A DNA stretch of 64,000 nucleotides from Pedobacter sp. MC2016-05 (GCF_026239735.1 NZ_JAPIVT010000026.1:1-64000), one strand, 5' to 3'. Positions 18,763 through 28,177 are shown, counted from the stretch's first letter. Translations and numbers: made by a program. The notes: generated by a model not told the origin, from the letters alone.

Positions 18763-18959
18763 TCCTGTTTCTGATTATTTTTAGGTTTCCAAAGCCAAAA
18801 TGTTAAAATCACCATAGGGATTGAAATACTCAAGGAAATTACGATAAATATGCTTCGCTGTTTAACAATATCTGTCTCATCGGTAATGAAAATATTTATC
18901 GTTTCTTTAAGTACAAATAGAGTAATCAAGGTGCAAATGACTGCAAAGACTTTACGCAT
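18759..18959 (-). CDS. Small two-helix membrane protein, unknown function
   Basis: The 66-residue product has two hydrophobic helices (about 3-20 and 38-57) separated by a charged loop (TDETDIVKQR) and ends in a Lys/Asn/Gln-rich tail. I do not recognise a family. In favour of a real gene: an ATG start, helix spacing typical of a small membrane protein and placement in an otherwise empty gap. Against: no strong promoter (only AATCTTTG about 20 nt upstream) and a 4-nt tail overlap with the DCC gene. Confidence 0.5.
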   Translation of the reverse strand: MRKVFAVICTLITLFVLKETINIFITDETDIVKQRSIFIVISLSISIPMVILTFWLWKPKNNQKQD

Positions 18960-19050
18960 AGTTTAATTTTGAGGCAAAGATTGGAATAATTATTAGAAGG
19001 AACTCTATTGAAGTTAAAAACAGTTATTTATGGAGTGTAATGTTAGATAA

Positions 19051-20721
19051 TCAATTTTCAAGATACTTTTTTGAATATTTTATTCCCATCAAATCGTATC
19101 GTTTAAATTGTGTTTTCAAACGTTTTTTAAAATCAGCGTAATTCTTCTTCTCTTTTGGGCTCCATAAGATTTCGCTCAAAGCATCTAATCTGGGAAATAA
19201 CTGATACTGAACTTTTCCCGGACTAGTAATGTACTCAGTCCATAAACAGCCTTGGCCACCCCAGATGTATTTCGCCTGCTCTGCATCAAGTTCTGCAGGA
19301 ATAGGCTCATAGTGGTAGACGTCAGCCAAAAGTGAAGGTTTACCAGCTGTTAAGCTATCTTCTTTAACAAACTGCGCATGGTTAAAATACATTTTATTTT
19401 CTGGGGTCATGATGGCTTTGTGGTTTTGTTTCGCTGCTTCAATGCCGCCTTTTTCACCTTGCCAACTCATTACTACTGCATTTGGTGCTAAGCCACCTTG
19501 CAAAATTTCATTCCAGCCAATGATGGTTTTGCCTTTGCTATTTAAAAATTTCTCAATCCTGCGGATGAAGTAACTTTGTAATTCACTTTCCGTCTTTAAA
19601 ATATTTGCTTTCATAATTTGTTGAGAAACAAGAGATTGTTTCCACCAAACTTTAGAGGCTTCATCGCCACCAATGTGAATGTATTGCGATGGGAATAAAT
19701 CCATTACCTCTGCTAACACATTTTCAAAAAACTTGAATGTTGTATCTGAAGCTTGCAAAACGTTATTGTATTTATTCATCATTCCCCATGTTTCGGCAAC
19801 GGTATATTTTTTATCCGGTTCGGTTCCTAATTCGGGGTATGCGGCAAGAACTGCCATACTGTGTGCTGGCATTTCGATTTCAGGGATGATAGTGATGTAG
19901 CGTTTCGCCGCGTATTCAACTACGTCTTTTATTTGTTCTTGTGTGTAAAAGCCACCATGTTTAATTCCATCAGTGTTGATCAGGGCATCTTTCGGAGTGA
20001 TATTAATTGCTGTTGGCAAAACCTGATATTTAATGTTTTCATTACCTTTTCCTGGCCATAAGCCAATAATGCTGCCTTTTCGCCAGGCACCAATTTCGGT
20101 GAGCTTCGAGTACTTTTTAATCTCGATTCTCCAGCCGTGGTCATCTGTCAAGTGCCAATGGAAATAATTCATTTTGTGCAATGCTAAGTAATCGATGTAT
20201 TGTTTTACAAAGTCTACATCAAAAAAATGGCGACTAACATCCAAATGCATTCCGCGGTAATCGAAACGTGGATGGTCAATTATATTGATTAATGGTATAG
20301 TTAAGGTTTCGGCGCTCTGTGTTGGTAGCAATTGAATGAATGACTGTATGCCGTAAAAAACGCCAGGTTCTGAAGTACCAGCAATAGAAACCCCATTAGC
20401 AGTAGTACTTAGAACATAAGAATCATCGAAGTCGCTTATTCTTGTGTTTAAGATTAAGCTAATAAAATTTTTTGTAGGGATGACTTTGGTGATATTTAAC
20501 GTAAGGTTATAATAATTTTGAAGATAATCATTTAGAAAATTTGCAGAATTGACCATAGCAGAATCAAGTACAACGATTTGTGTATTTGCATTTATTGTAA
20601 TTGATTTTTCTGTGCTTAAGCCAGTTTTAATACTTACAGGCTGTGGAATGATGTTTACTTCCTGGGCAGAAAGATTGTGGCAAAAAGCAAATGATAAAAA
20701 CAAAAAGATGATCTTCTTCAT
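19051..20721 (-). CDS. Beta-N-acetylhexosaminidase (GH20)
   Basis: The 556-residue exported glycosidase removes terminal N-acetylglucosamine or N-acetylgalactosamine from chitin, glycan or peptidoglycan fragments. A signal peptide (about 1-19), a small N-terminal GH20b domain (about 20-150) and the catalytic barrel (from DYRGMHLDVSRHFF) are present. The catalytic Asp-Glu pair is in HIGGDEA. The barrel signature HWHLTDDHGWRIEI and late YIWGGQGCLWTEYI are intact. It is a single gene, with no glycan-uptake genes nearby. The substrate is unclear; muropeptide recycling or chitin use are both possible. Confidence 0.92.
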   Translation of the reverse strand: MKKIIFLFLSFAFCHNLSAQEVNIIPQPVSIKTGLSTEKSITINANTQIVVLDSAMVNSANFLNDYLQNYYNLTLNITKVIPTKNFISLILNTRISDFDDSYVLSTTANGVSIAGTSEPGVFYGIQSFIQLLPTQSAETLTIPLINIIDHPRFDYRGMHLDVSRHFFDVDFVKQYIDYLALHKMNYFHWHLTDDHGWRIEIKKYSKLTEIGAWRKGSIIGLWPGKGNENIKYQVLPTAINITPKDALINTDGIKHGGFYTQEQIKDVVEYAAKRYITIIPEIEMPAHSMAVLAAYPELGTEPDKKYTVAETWGMMNKYNNVLQASDTTFKFFENVLAEVMDLFPSQYIHIGGDEASKVWWKQSLVSQQIMKANILKTESELQSYFIRRIEKFLNSKGKTIIGWNEILQGGLAPNAVVMSWQGEKGGIEAAKQNHKAIMTPENKMYFNHAQFVKEDSLTAGKPSLLADVYHYEPIPAELDAEQAKYIWGGQGCLWTEYITSPGKVQYQLFPRLDALSEILWSPKEKKNYADFKKRLKTQFKRYDLMGIKYSKKYLEN

Positions 20722-20804
20722 AATAGAATGGTTTCCTTTTTCAAAAGTAATAATTCTAAATGGATGAAAGTAAAGGTTTGGGATAACGAAGTACCGGTTT
20801 TACC

Positions 20805-20894
20805 TAAACCCGATGGGAGTGAAATCCTTTTTATTAAACCTATAAGGTCTCAAAGACCTTATAGGTTTGGAAAAGATTAAGCGAACAGCGGGGC
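20805..20894. repeat. Dispersed palindromic element, copy 1
   Basis: Outer ends TAAACCCGAT and GCGAACAGCGGGG surround a perfect 15-bp inverted repeat (20836-20850 with 20854-20868, 3-nt loop). The ends match those of the elements at 23350-23409 and 47328-47387 when those are read on the minus strand, while the cores differ. Confidence 0.6.
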
Positions 20895-21142
20895 AGGAGT
20901 TACCGATATAGTACTTGCTTTCGGTTTCAAAAACCTTACCCTATTAAAGTTAGAAGTAGAATTCCTGTCTACTACCCCTATCCTTAAAGGAAGTGATTTC
21001 TGAGCATTGGAAAGCAAAATTGGTTAAAACCATTTTCCACCGTTTTCCTCTCTTCCAGGAAAGGGACTACCGCTAAATAGCAAAAACTACTGACTTAAAT
21101 AGGGTGAGGCTTTTCATAGAGTAAGGCTTGAAACAAAAAAAA

Positions 21143-21162
21143 CTCCCGATTTTCATCGAGAG
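21143..21162 (-). terminator. Terminator of rpsA
   Basis: An 8-bp stem with one G-U wobble (21143-21150 with 21155-21162) and a GAAA-type loop is followed on the minus strand by a run of T. The hairpin resembles the core of the dispersed palindromic elements. Confidence 0.8.
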
Positions 21163-21188
21163 CTTTTGAATTTATGAGTTAAAGAGAG

Positions 21189-23123
21189 CTAGCCTTTTTT
21201 AGCTTTGCTTTCTTCGCCTTCTAATTGCGATTTCAATTGAGCCAATACGTCTAAATCTCCTAAAGTAGATTTCTCCACAGAATCTTTAACTTTCTTAACT
21301 GCAGTTACAGCAGCTTTAGCTTCTTTTTTCTTAGCATTTCTTTCTTCTGCTACAGCTTCAGCTTTAACTTCTTCCCAAATACGAGCGTGAGAAACAACGA
21401 TGCGTTTAGCTTCTTTGTTAAACTCGATGATTTTGAAATCGTTAGTTTCTTCTGCTTTAACCGAAGTACCGTCTTCTTTAACCATGTGTTTAGTTGGTAC
21501 GAAACCTTCTACACCATATGGTAAAGCAATAACAGCACCTTTATCAGTTACTTTAACAACTGTTCCTTGGTGAACCGAATCTAAAGTGAAGATCGTTTCG
21601 AAAGTATCCCAAGGGTTTTCTTCTAATTGTTTGTGACCTAAGCTTAATTTACGGTTATCAACATCAAGTTCTAAAACAACAACGTCTAATACATCACCAA
21701 CTTTAGTGAATTCGTTAGGGTGGTTTACTTTTTTAGACCAAGATAAATCAGAGATGTGGATTAAGCCATCAATACCTTCTTCGATTTCCACAAAAACACC
21801 GAAGTTAGTCATGTTTTTAACAGTTGCTTTGTGCTTGCTTCCAACTGGGAATTTAGCAGCAACTTCTTGCCATGGATCGTTAGATAATTGTTTAATACCT
21901 AAGCTCATTTTGCGCTCGTCTCTGTCTAAAGTTAAAACTTCAGCTTCGATCTCATCACCAACTTTTAAGAATTCTTGTGGGTTTCTTAAGTTTTGTGACC
22001 AGCTCATTTCAGAAACGTGGATTAAACCTTCAACACCTGGGATGATTTCTAAGAAAGCACCGTAATCTGCAACAGTTACGATTTTCCCTTTTACTTTAGA
22101 ACCAACTTGAATGTCAGCACTTAAGTTTTCCCAAGGGTGTGGAGTTAATTGTTTTAAGCCTAAAGCGATACGTTTTTTCTCATCATCAAAGTCTAAAACA
22201 ACCACGTTGATTTTTTCATCTAATGATAATACTTCTTTTGGATGCTCTATGCGGCCCCAAGAAATATCAGTAATGTGAAGTAAACCATCAACACCACCTA
22301 AATCGATGAACACACCGAAATCAGTAATATTTTTAACAGTACCTTCTAATACCTGTCCTTTTTCTAATTTAGAAACGATTTCTACTTTTTGCGATTCTAA
22401 ATCATCTTCAATTAACACTTTATGAGAAACTACTACGTTTTTAAACTCATGGTTAATTTTAACAACTTTGAATTCCATTGTTTTACCAACGTAAACATCG
22501 TAATCGCGGATAGGTTTAATATCAATTTGAGAACCTGGTAAGAAAGCTTCAACGCCCATAATATCAACAATTAAACCACCTTTAGTACGGCTCTTAACGA
22601 AACCGTTGATGATTCTATCATTTTCAAGAGCCTCGTTAATAGCTTCCCAAGATCTTTGAGTTTTTGCTCTTTTGCGAGAAAGGATCAGTTGACCGTTAGC
22701 ATCTTCTGGTGCTTCAACGAAAACGTCAACTGAATCGCCGATTTTAAGATCTGGTGTATCACGGAATTCTGAAGTAGAAACTAAACCGTCTGATTTAAAA
22801 CCAACGTTTAATACTACGTCTTTGTTGTTAATTGAAACAACGATACCGCTGATGATTTCACCTTTAGTGATCTGATTGAATGTTCCAGCATACATATCTT
22901 CAAACTTTTTACGGTCTGCATCATTGTAATTACCGAAAACTTTTTCATCTGCATCCCAATCGAAATCTTCGGTTGGTGTTGCTAATGATGATTTGATCGA
23001 TTCGATCGAAACTGAATCAGCTTCTGATTCAATAGTTTCTTTTTCAGTCAGGCGTCCGCCTTCTCCCTGAAGTTCAGCTGTTTTAGCTGCTAATTCTTTT
23101 TCTGCTACTTGTTTTTTAGCCAT
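21189..23123 (-). CDS. rpsA: 30S ribosomal protein S1
   Basis: The 644-residue protein has six S1 (OB-fold) repeats: from about residue 88 (EIISGIVVSINNKDVVLNV), then domains beginning near IINGFVKSRTKGGLIV, VLEGTVKNITDFGVFIDL, VKGKIVTVADYGAFLEI, KATVKNMTNFGVFVEI and HQGTVVKVTDKGAVIAL. S1 helps the 30S subunit bind and unfold mRNA, which matters in Bacteroidota where Shine-Dalgarno pairing is little used. The N-terminal about 80 residues are acidic and family-specific, and the C-terminus is Lys-rich. It is a single gene with its own promoter and terminator. The leader contains GGAGA close to the start, one of the few SD-like sequences here. Confidence 0.95.
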   Translation of the reverse strand: MAKKQVAEKELAAKTAELQGEGGRLTEKETIESEADSVSIESIKSSLATPTEDFDWDADEKVFGNYNDADRKKFEDMYAGTFNQITKGEIISGIVVSINNKDVVLNVGFKSDGLVSTSEFRDTPDLKIGDSVDVFVEAPEDANGQLILSRKRAKTQRSWEAINEALENDRIINGFVKSRTKGGLIVDIMGVEAFLPGSQIDIKPIRDYDVYVGKTMEFKVVKINHEFKNVVVSHKVLIEDDLESQKVEIVSKLEKGQVLEGTVKNITDFGVFIDLGGVDGLLHITDISWGRIEHPKEVLSLDEKINVVVLDFDDEKKRIALGLKQLTPHPWENLSADIQVGSKVKGKIVTVADYGAFLEIIPGVEGLIHVSEMSWSQNLRNPQEFLKVGDEIEAEVLTLDRDERKMSLGIKQLSNDPWQEVAAKFPVGSKHKATVKNMTNFGVFVEIEEGIDGLIHISDLSWSKKVNHPNEFTKVGDVLDVVVLELDVDNRKLSLGHKQLEENPWDTFETIFTLDSVHQGTVVKVTDKGAVIALPYGVEGFVPTKHMVKEDGTSVKAEETNDFKIIEFNKEAKRIVVSHARIWEEVKAEAVAEERNAKKKEAKAAVTAVKKVKDSVEKSTLGDLDVLAQLKSQLEGEESKAKKG

Positions 23124-23160
23124 TAATTAATTGTCTCCTTTTTTCCCTATTTAGGGAGAG

Positions 23161-23168
23161 CAAAGGTA
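23161..23168 (-). promoter_or_regulatory. -7 box (TACCTTTG) for rpsA
   Basis: An exact TAnnTTTG match on the minus strand, 37 nt before the ATG. The short leader that follows carries a 6-bp hairpin and the SD-like GGAGA. Confidence 0.6.
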
Positions 23169-23242
23169 AAAATATTTTAATTAATAGAAAAGATTTTTTT
23201 AATAAATGTTGCTGATTTTTAGGTTATTATAATTCTACCAAT

Positions 23243-23270
23243 CGTCATGCTAAATTTATTTCAGCATCTA
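23243..23270. repeat. Short palindromic intergenic repeat
   Basis: The sequence CGTCATGCTAAATTTATTTCAG continuing to CATCTA contains ATGCT and AGCAT arms. It resembles the frequent Bacteroidota intergenic motif with CGTCATGCTGAA and TTTCAGCATCT ends, recalled from memory and not searched. Confidence 0.4.
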
Positions 23271-23349
23271 GATCGTAAAATTCGAATAATATTGATATGA
23301 TTTATATAATGATTTGAAAATGAGCATTCAGCATTTCTCCCTCACTAAG

Positions 23350-23409
23350 GTCCCGTTATTCGCTGTAGCCCCGAAGAAAAATGTTGGGCTGCCGCTGCTA
23401 CCGGGTTTA
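23350..23409. repeat. Dispersed palindromic element, copy 2
   Basis: 60 nt from GTCCCG to GGGTTTA align without gaps to 47328-47387 with about 12 differences. The central stem (CCCGA with TTGGG) is kept by paired changes relative to the other copy. Confidence 0.65.
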
Positions 23410-23444
23410 GAAACAAAAGATTGTGAAAGAAACTCATAAGTAAA

Positions 23445-24434
23445 TTACTTCTTCGTAAAGGTTCCCCTGGTAAATCCTTCTCCAATCAATGTGTTCTCAT
23501 CTCTGATTAACAGGAGAATCATGTTTTGTTGGTCATATAACTTTATCATATCACCTTCGATAACATATTTGGTAGTGAAGGTAGAATCTGTATAAGTATC
23601 TTTAACAATAACGGAGTCTTTTGTACCGAAATCGAATGTTTTATATTGGGTTTCGCTATCGCTTATAAATGTGCCTGAAACTTTTTTAGGTTGGATAAAA
23701 GTAACGAAGCAAAAATAAATCACTACCAAAACTACAATGGCTGAAATACCAATCAGAATTTTATTTTGGTTGGAATATTTGAAAATGAAATACAAAATAG
23801 TGCCCATTACCAAAGCAACAAGCACGAAAAAGATAATATTAGAATAATCCTTATCAATGGAAGGGATTTCGATGGAAGTAGTGTTCTTTTTAATTGGAGC
23901 CTTAACTGGCGAAACCCTCACTAAAAATTCTTTACTTACCCAGCCTTCGCCATTGGTAACCTTAATTTTGAAATAACTGGCATCAGCTGAATCAATAACA
24001 GCAACATTTTCATTTTCGGGTAGATAACCAATTACTTTACTTTTTGGATCCGCTTTTTGTCTAACTCTTAAGTTATCAGTAGTTACGCGATAAATAACAT
24101 CGGCTGTGCTATCAGCTGAACTATTTTGCACCGTTGTGGTTTGTGGAGTTGTTGCCGGAGACGTTGAAGCCGGAGTAGTGGAAGGAACTTTTTCGATGAA
24201 ATCTTTACTTACCCAACCTTCACCACTTTTGATTTTTATTTTATAAAATTTTGCATCGCTTGCATCTAAAATAGTAACACTTTCGTTTTGCAGTAGGTTA
24301 GCTACCACTTTGCTTTTAGGATCACTGCTCGCCCTCACTCGCAATTTGTCTGCTTTCACCCGATAAGTTTCTTGGGCCTGAACAAAGTTGGAAGTCAAAA
24401 AAAGAGCAGTTATCAAAAAGAAAATTCTAATCAT
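23445..24434 (-). CDS. Double SH3b-domain membrane protein
   Basis: The 329-residue protein has a signal peptide (about 1-20), then two bacterial SH3 domains (about 23-85 and 113-175). They are clear duplicates: each carries LRVR, DPKSKV and GEGWVSK. A Ser/Thr-rich linker follows, then two membrane helices (about 200-220 and 228-248) and a C-terminal beta-rich domain. SH3b domains usually bind peptidoglycan peptides. If the signal peptide is cleaved the SH3b part is periplasmic and the last domain is on the same side. No clear partner gene is adjacent; the TPM protein lies upstream, 125 nt away. Function unknown. Confidence 0.72.
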   Translation of the reverse strand: MIRIFFLITALFLTSNFVQAQETYRVKADKLRVRASSDPKSKVVANLLQNESVTILDASDAKFYKIKIKSGEGWVSKDFIEKVPSTTPASTSPATTPQTTTVQNSSADSTADVIYRVTTDNLRVRQKADPKSKVIGYLPENENVAVIDSADASYFKIKVTNGEGWVSKEFLVRVSPVKAPIKKNTTSIEIPSIDKDYSNIIFFVLVALVMGTILYFIFKYSNQNKILIGISAIVVLVVIYFCFVTFIQPKKVSGTFISDSETQYKTFDFGTKDSVIVKDTYTDSTFTTKYVIEGDMIKLYDQQNMILLLIRDENTLIGEGFTRGTFTKK

Positions 24435-24559
24435 GTTTCTGGGATTTTAGCAATAGCAATTAATAAAAATATGGAAACTCGAATGAGCAAACATCGTGCT
24501 AACCAAGGCAAAATTAAAAAATACTTTCATAAGCCTTACATTATCTTGCCATAATACGT

Positions 24560-26053
24560 TTACCAACTGCCCCCCGAACCACCGCCGCTACTGCTGCCAC
24601 CGCCCCAACTGCTTGATGAAGATGACGAGCTGCTGCTGTCTGATGACGAGCTGGAAGAAGATTTGGATTCTACCAACATTGGCAATACAATCCATTTTAG
24701 AAATTCGACATTTTTACAGCAACTACATTCATTAATCAGCTTAGCCTGCCCATCATGACTGTATGTTGCAGCTGTTACCGTAACTTTTTTATTTAGTTTA
24801 TACGTTCTGAAACTACATTTCGGACATTCTGTAGAAGCATTGTATTCTTCAGCAGGCCACTGTTTAATCACGTGTTCTTTATGATCAGCACTTTGCCAGA
24901 TATCGTAATCATAAGATTTTGCTATTTCTTCCGCCCGCTGTCCACTAGTTAAAAAAGGTTTGCCCTCAATGTTAATGTCTCTATCTAAACGAGTCATTTC
25001 TCGTTTTTGGCTATCAAGAACAGGCTTAAATCTATCGATGTTTTTTGTACGTTTAAAAAGATAATTTATCAATGCAAATAATATCAGCGGAGAAAAAATA
25101 ACCATCCAAAAATTCTTTTTATTGAAATCGGTTACCGCGTTAAAGAAATTCTTATCATCATAATATGTTTTTCTCAATGTAGAGATATGATATAGATACC
25201 TGAAAAATAGGCCTATCGCTAAAACACCGTATAAAATAAAAGGTATATGGGATAATTTGATCTTCGAAAATAAACCAAACCCATCAAAAAATACGAGTGC
25301 AAAAATACTGATGAAAACAAACATGAAAAGTACGGCACAGCCATTGGTAATTGATTTTTCTAGATCAGAGTTGCCTTTAGCTTGTATGGTACCTGCTTTT
25401 TTAGTTTGTCTGTTTACCAATTTAAACACTCCGAAGAAGGCTACTATTATAACAACAATAGGTATCCAAAATTTTTCCAGGTTGTTGTTATCTTCTTGTT
25501 GAGTAAAGAATTGATTAAGCTCCGATTTGTTGTCTGGGTTTAGGATGATCACACCAATTGCATTGATGGTATTGATTATCCCTGTTCCGAAATCATTTTC
25601 TCTAAAAGCAGGAATTAGGTTTTGTTCTGCAATGTGTTTCAGTTTTACATCGGGTAGAACCCCTTCGGTTCCTGTGCCAGTAATAAAACGATACTTCCTC
25701 CGATCTTTGGCAATAAATAAAAGCAAGCCATTGTTACTGCTTTTTTGCCCGATTCCCCAAGTGTTAAAAAGCTCATAAGCAAAATCAAAGTCTTCCTGAT
25801 CAGTATCGAAATTATTTACAATTACAACCGCAACTTGAACATTGGTTTCTTTTTCGAACTGCGAAATTGAGCTGTTAACATTGGCAACATCATCAGCGGT
25901 AAGAATTCCATCCGGATTACTTACCCAACCGCCACCATTATTTTTAGGGTCTGGAATTTCATTAACCTTGTACGCTTTCTTTGCAAATGTTAATGTTGTG
26001 CAAAAGAAAAATAGTAGAAAAGTAAGCTTCTTAATTGAATGAGTTTTGAGCAT
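24560..26053 (-). CDS. TPM-domain membrane protein (YgcG-like)
   Basis: The 497-residue protein has a signal peptide (about 1-24), a TPM domain (about 35-180, starting NPDGILTADDVANVNSSISQFE), then three or four membrane helices between about 195 and 350. A cytoplasm-type segment has cysteine pairs (CPKCSF, CSCCKN) that could bind a metal. The tail is almost only Ser followed by Gly/Ser/Trp, a hallmark of YgcG-type TPM proteins. TPM domains have been linked to photosystem repair in plants and to phosphatase activity; bacterial roles are largely unknown. Confidence 0.78.
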   Translation of the reverse strand: MLKTHSIKKLTFLLFFFCTTLTFAKKAYKVNEIPDPKNNGGGWVSNPDGILTADDVANVNSSISQFEKETNVQVAVVIVNNFDTDQEDFDFAYELFNTWGIGQKSSNNGLLLFIAKDRRKYRFITGTGTEGVLPDVKLKHIAEQNLIPAFRENDFGTGIINTINAIGVIILNPDNKSELNQFFTQQEDNNNLEKFWIPIVVIIVAFFGVFKLVNRQTKKAGTIQAKGNSDLEKSITNGCAVLFMFVFISIFALVFFDGFGLFSKIKLSHIPFILYGVLAIGLFFRYLYHISTLRKTYYDDKNFFNAVTDFNKKNFWMVIFSPLILFALINYLFKRTKNIDRFKPVLDSQKREMTRLDRDINIEGKPFLTSGQRAEEIAKSYDYDIWQSADHKEHVIKQWPAEEYNASTECPKCSFRTYKLNKKVTVTAATYSHDGQAKLINECSCCKNVEFLKWIVLPMLVESKSSSSSSSDSSSSSSSSSSWGGGSSSGGGSGGSW

Positions 26054-26118
26054 CAGATTATTTAGTAACGGTTAGCAATAGCATTTCAATCATTCATAAC
26101 AATAGGGGATAAATATTG

Positions 26119-26952
26119 TCAATCCTTAAGAATTTTATCAATTACTTGATCAAGTTTTGCTTGATTTTTAGCGTATGGAGCTAAATCGAAAAGTTTCACT
26201 GTTTTAAATTCAATCGGATGGCTTTCGCTTTGAAGGGAAATGTAACCAGATTTTAATGGTGTGCCATCTATCTTAACTTTAGGATCGAAGTTAGTTACAC
26301 TTCCGCCACCCACTTGTGGTTTTGTATATTCCAATACAACTTCTCCAGCTATAATATGTTTAACTACTGAATCGCCAAGCACTAAAAAATCTGCGGTTAC
26401 CCATTGATCGCCAGCATAAGTTTTTGATTTCGAATCCATGCAATGGCCTGTAAACAATTTGCCATCGTAATTTATGAGCGTTCCGGGTGTGCACACATTG
26501 CTGGTGTGGCGTGTATGTTCTCCGTCACCACCTAAAATCTGTGCTTCTATAGAAATAGGAAAATCCTGATCTTTTAACATTGTAGCTGGATCCTGACAAT
26601 GTAGCATGGCGCCGCTGTTTCTGGTTGCCCAGCCCTCACCACCTGTGGCTTGATCGCCAACAAAACGGTAAGTAACCCTTAACAAGTAGTAGGAAAATGG
26701 TTTTTTGTAAAAAATGTGGCCGTACTGTTTGTCAAATTCTTTGTAGCCTTCATAACCAACAGTCATTAAGCCATTTTTTACCCTAAATGTATTTGCGTAA
26801 TTATCCTTATAATCGTGTTTGGCAATTTTAACGTTCCAATCTTTTAAATCTTTGCCATTGAAAAGGTTAATCCACACCTTTTGTGCAGAAGCATTAAAAG
26901 AGATGATAGCAAACAGGAAAAATAGTACAGAAGAATATTGTTTTAATTTCAT
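26119..26952 (-). CDS. DUF1080 domain secreted protein
   Basis: The 277-residue protein has a signal peptide (about 1-23), then a DUF1080 (3-keto-disaccharide hydrolase) beta-sandwich: LFNGKDLKDWNV, RNSGAMLHCQDP, ISIEAQILGG and GYISLQSESHPIEFKTVKL are all typical. The family is concanavalin-like, and some members hydrolyse 3-keto-glycosides. Substrate unknown; no glucoside 3-dehydrogenase gene is in the window. A single gene 66 nt upstream of ygcG-like DNA, with no terminator seen between. Confidence 0.82.
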   Translation of the reverse strand: MKLKQYSSVLFFLFAIISFNASAQKVWINLFNGKDLKDWNVKIAKHDYKDNYANTFRVKNGLMTVGYEGYKEFDKQYGHIFYKKPFSYYLLRVTYRFVGDQATGGEGWATRNSGAMLHCQDPATMLKDQDFPISIEAQILGGDGEHTRHTSNVCTPGTLINYDGKLFTGHCMDSKSKTYAGDQWVTADFLVLGDSVVKHIIAGEVVLEYTKPQVGGGSVTNFDPKVKIDGTPLKSGYISLQSESHPIEFKTVKLFDLAPYAKNQAKLDQVIDKILKD

Positions 26953-27012
26953 AGTAGCTTAATGGTTAGCAGCTAAAAATATGAAATTTAAACCAACTGA
27001 ATAAATTTAATA

Positions 27013-27693
27013 TCAATTAGGAAGCAATGGCTCCACTTTTTCGAGGGCAAAAGCCAATTGTTCTTCTTGTGTTAAATTGGTATTGTCTAAAATTATAGCG
27101 TCATCGGCCCTAACTAGGGGGCTTTCTTTGCGTGTGGTATCCGCATAATCGCGATGAGCGAGGTTTTCAAACACTTCTTCAAGAGTGGTTCGGTTATTGC
27201 CCTTGCTTTCCAATTCTTTAAACCTGCGCTCTGCTCTAATTTTCGGATCAGCTGTCATAAAGAACTTCAAGGGTGCGTTTGGAAAAACAGTGGTACCGAT
27301 GTCACGCCCGTCCATTACAATATTTTTCGATTTGCCCATGCGTTGTTGTTGCTTAACCATTTCATGGCGAACAATTTTATGAGCAGAAACTTCGCTTACA
27401 TTTTCAGAAACAGGCATCAAACGAATCTCATCGGAAACTTCTTCTCCGTTTAAAGTGATGTGTGACTCATAATCACGAGAATGGAAATTTAATTCGATGT
27501 GTTGTAGCGCATCAGTAACGGCTTCATCATTAGAAATATCAATCTCATTCCTTAAGAAATACAGCGTTACCGCCCGATACATCGCACCACTATCTACATA
27601 AATAAAACCTAATTTTTTAGCCAATGCTTTTGCTAAAGTGCTTTTTCCGCAAGACGAGTAGCCATCAATAGCTATAACCAAGTTCTTTTTCAT
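27013..27693 (-). CDS. cmk: Cytidylate kinase
   Basis: The 226-residue cytoplasmic kinase phosphorylates CMP and dCMP with ATP. The P-loop GYSSCGKST lies at residues 11-19, and YVDSGAMYRAVTL, MDGRDIGTTVFP and DPKIRAERRFKEL are conserved. A -7 box (27701-27708) ends 7 nt before the ATG, so the mRNA is nearly leaderless. It is divergent from arfB, with about 70 bp holding both promoters. Confidence 0.95.
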   Translation of the reverse strand: MKKNLVIAIDGYSSCGKSTLAKALAKKLGFIYVDSGAMYRAVTLYFLRNEIDISNDEAVTDALQHIELNFHSRDYESHITLNGEEVSDEIRLMPVSENVSEVSAHKIVRHEMVKQQQRMGKSKNIVMDGRDIGTTVFPNAPLKFFMTADPKIRAERRFKELESKGNNRTTLEEVFENLAHRDYADTTRKESPLVRADDAIILDNTNLTQEEQLAFALEKVEPLLPN

Positions 27694-27700
27694 TGTGTTG

Positions 27701-27708
27701 CAAAGGTA
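27701..27708 (-). promoter_or_regulatory. -7 box (TACCTTTG) for cmk
   Basis: An exact TAnnTTTG match ends 7 nt before the cmk ATG, implying a leader of only a few nucleotides. Confidence 0.6.
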
Positions 27709-27754
27709 AAAAAAGCGGTGAATTTAGTTGCTTTTTTTAGATTACTATTCTTTA

Positions 27755-27762
27755 TACTTTTG
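27755..27762 (+). promoter_or_regulatory. -7 box (TACTTTTG) for arfB
   Basis: An exact TAnnTTTG match ends 1 nt before the ATG at 27764 and 4 nt before the one at 27767. TTG at 27728-27730 lies 24 bp upstream. The upstream in-frame start at 27728 would lie ahead of this promoter and is rejected. Confidence 0.6.
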
Positions 27763-27763
27763 C

Positions 27764-28177
27764 ATGATGTTACCCACACGAGAAGAAATTTTAAAGTCAG
27801 TTACCTTCAAAACCTCCAGAAGTGGGGGCAAGGGTGGGCAAAACGTTAACAAAGTTTCCAGTAAAGTCGAATTAATCTTTGATTTGGAAAATGCCACTTT
27901 TTTTAATGAAGAGGAAAAGGTGCTTTTGAAATCGCGACTTGAAAACCGAATGGACAATGATGGCTTATTGCATATTGTTTCGCAAGAAGACCGAAGTCAG
28001 CTGCTCAACAAGGAGAAAACCATTGCTAAATTGATCGATCTGCTTAAACGATCTCTTCAAATTCAGAAAAAACGAAAGCCTACGAAAATTCCACAGGCAG
28101 TTATCCAAAAGCGATTAAAAAATAAATCGGTAAATGGTGATAAAAAACAATCAAGAAAAAAGCCAAATTTTGAGTAA
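27764..28177 (+). CDS. arfB: Ribosome-rescue peptidyl-tRNA hydrolase ArfB
   Basis: The 137-residue release-factor-like protein frees ribosomes stalled without a stop codon by cleaving peptidyl-tRNA. The catalytic GGQ is at residues 24-26 inside SGGKGGQNVNKVSSKV, and the Lys/Arg-rich tail (from about 95) matches the part that enters the empty mRNA channel. There are two adjacent ATGs at 27764 and 27767; either works. The -7 box ends next to the ATG, so translation is probably leaderless. The stop codon abuts the stop of the convergent lpxR-like gene with no spacing. Confidence 0.92.
   Translation: MMLPTREEILKSVTFKTSRSGGKGGQNVNKVSSKVELIFDLENATFFNEEEKVLLKSRLENRMDNDGLLHIVSQEDRSQLLNKEKTIAKLIDLLKRSLQIQKKRKPTKIPQAVIQKRLKNKSVNGDKKQSRKKPNFE

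Larger units (their letters stand above)
20722..21188. other. Intergenic region rich in palindromes
   Basis: 467 nt without a gene. It holds a dispersed palindromic element (20805-20894), degenerate relatives of such elements around 20970-21090 and the rpsA terminator (21143-21162). Confidence 0.6.
23124..23444. other. Intergenic region upstream of rpsA
   Basis: The 321-nt stretch has no gene. It contains the rpsA promoter and leader hairpin (TCCCTAAATAGGGA type, about 23142-23155), a short palindromic repeat (23243-23270) and a dispersed palindromic element (23350-23409). Confidence 0.6.
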
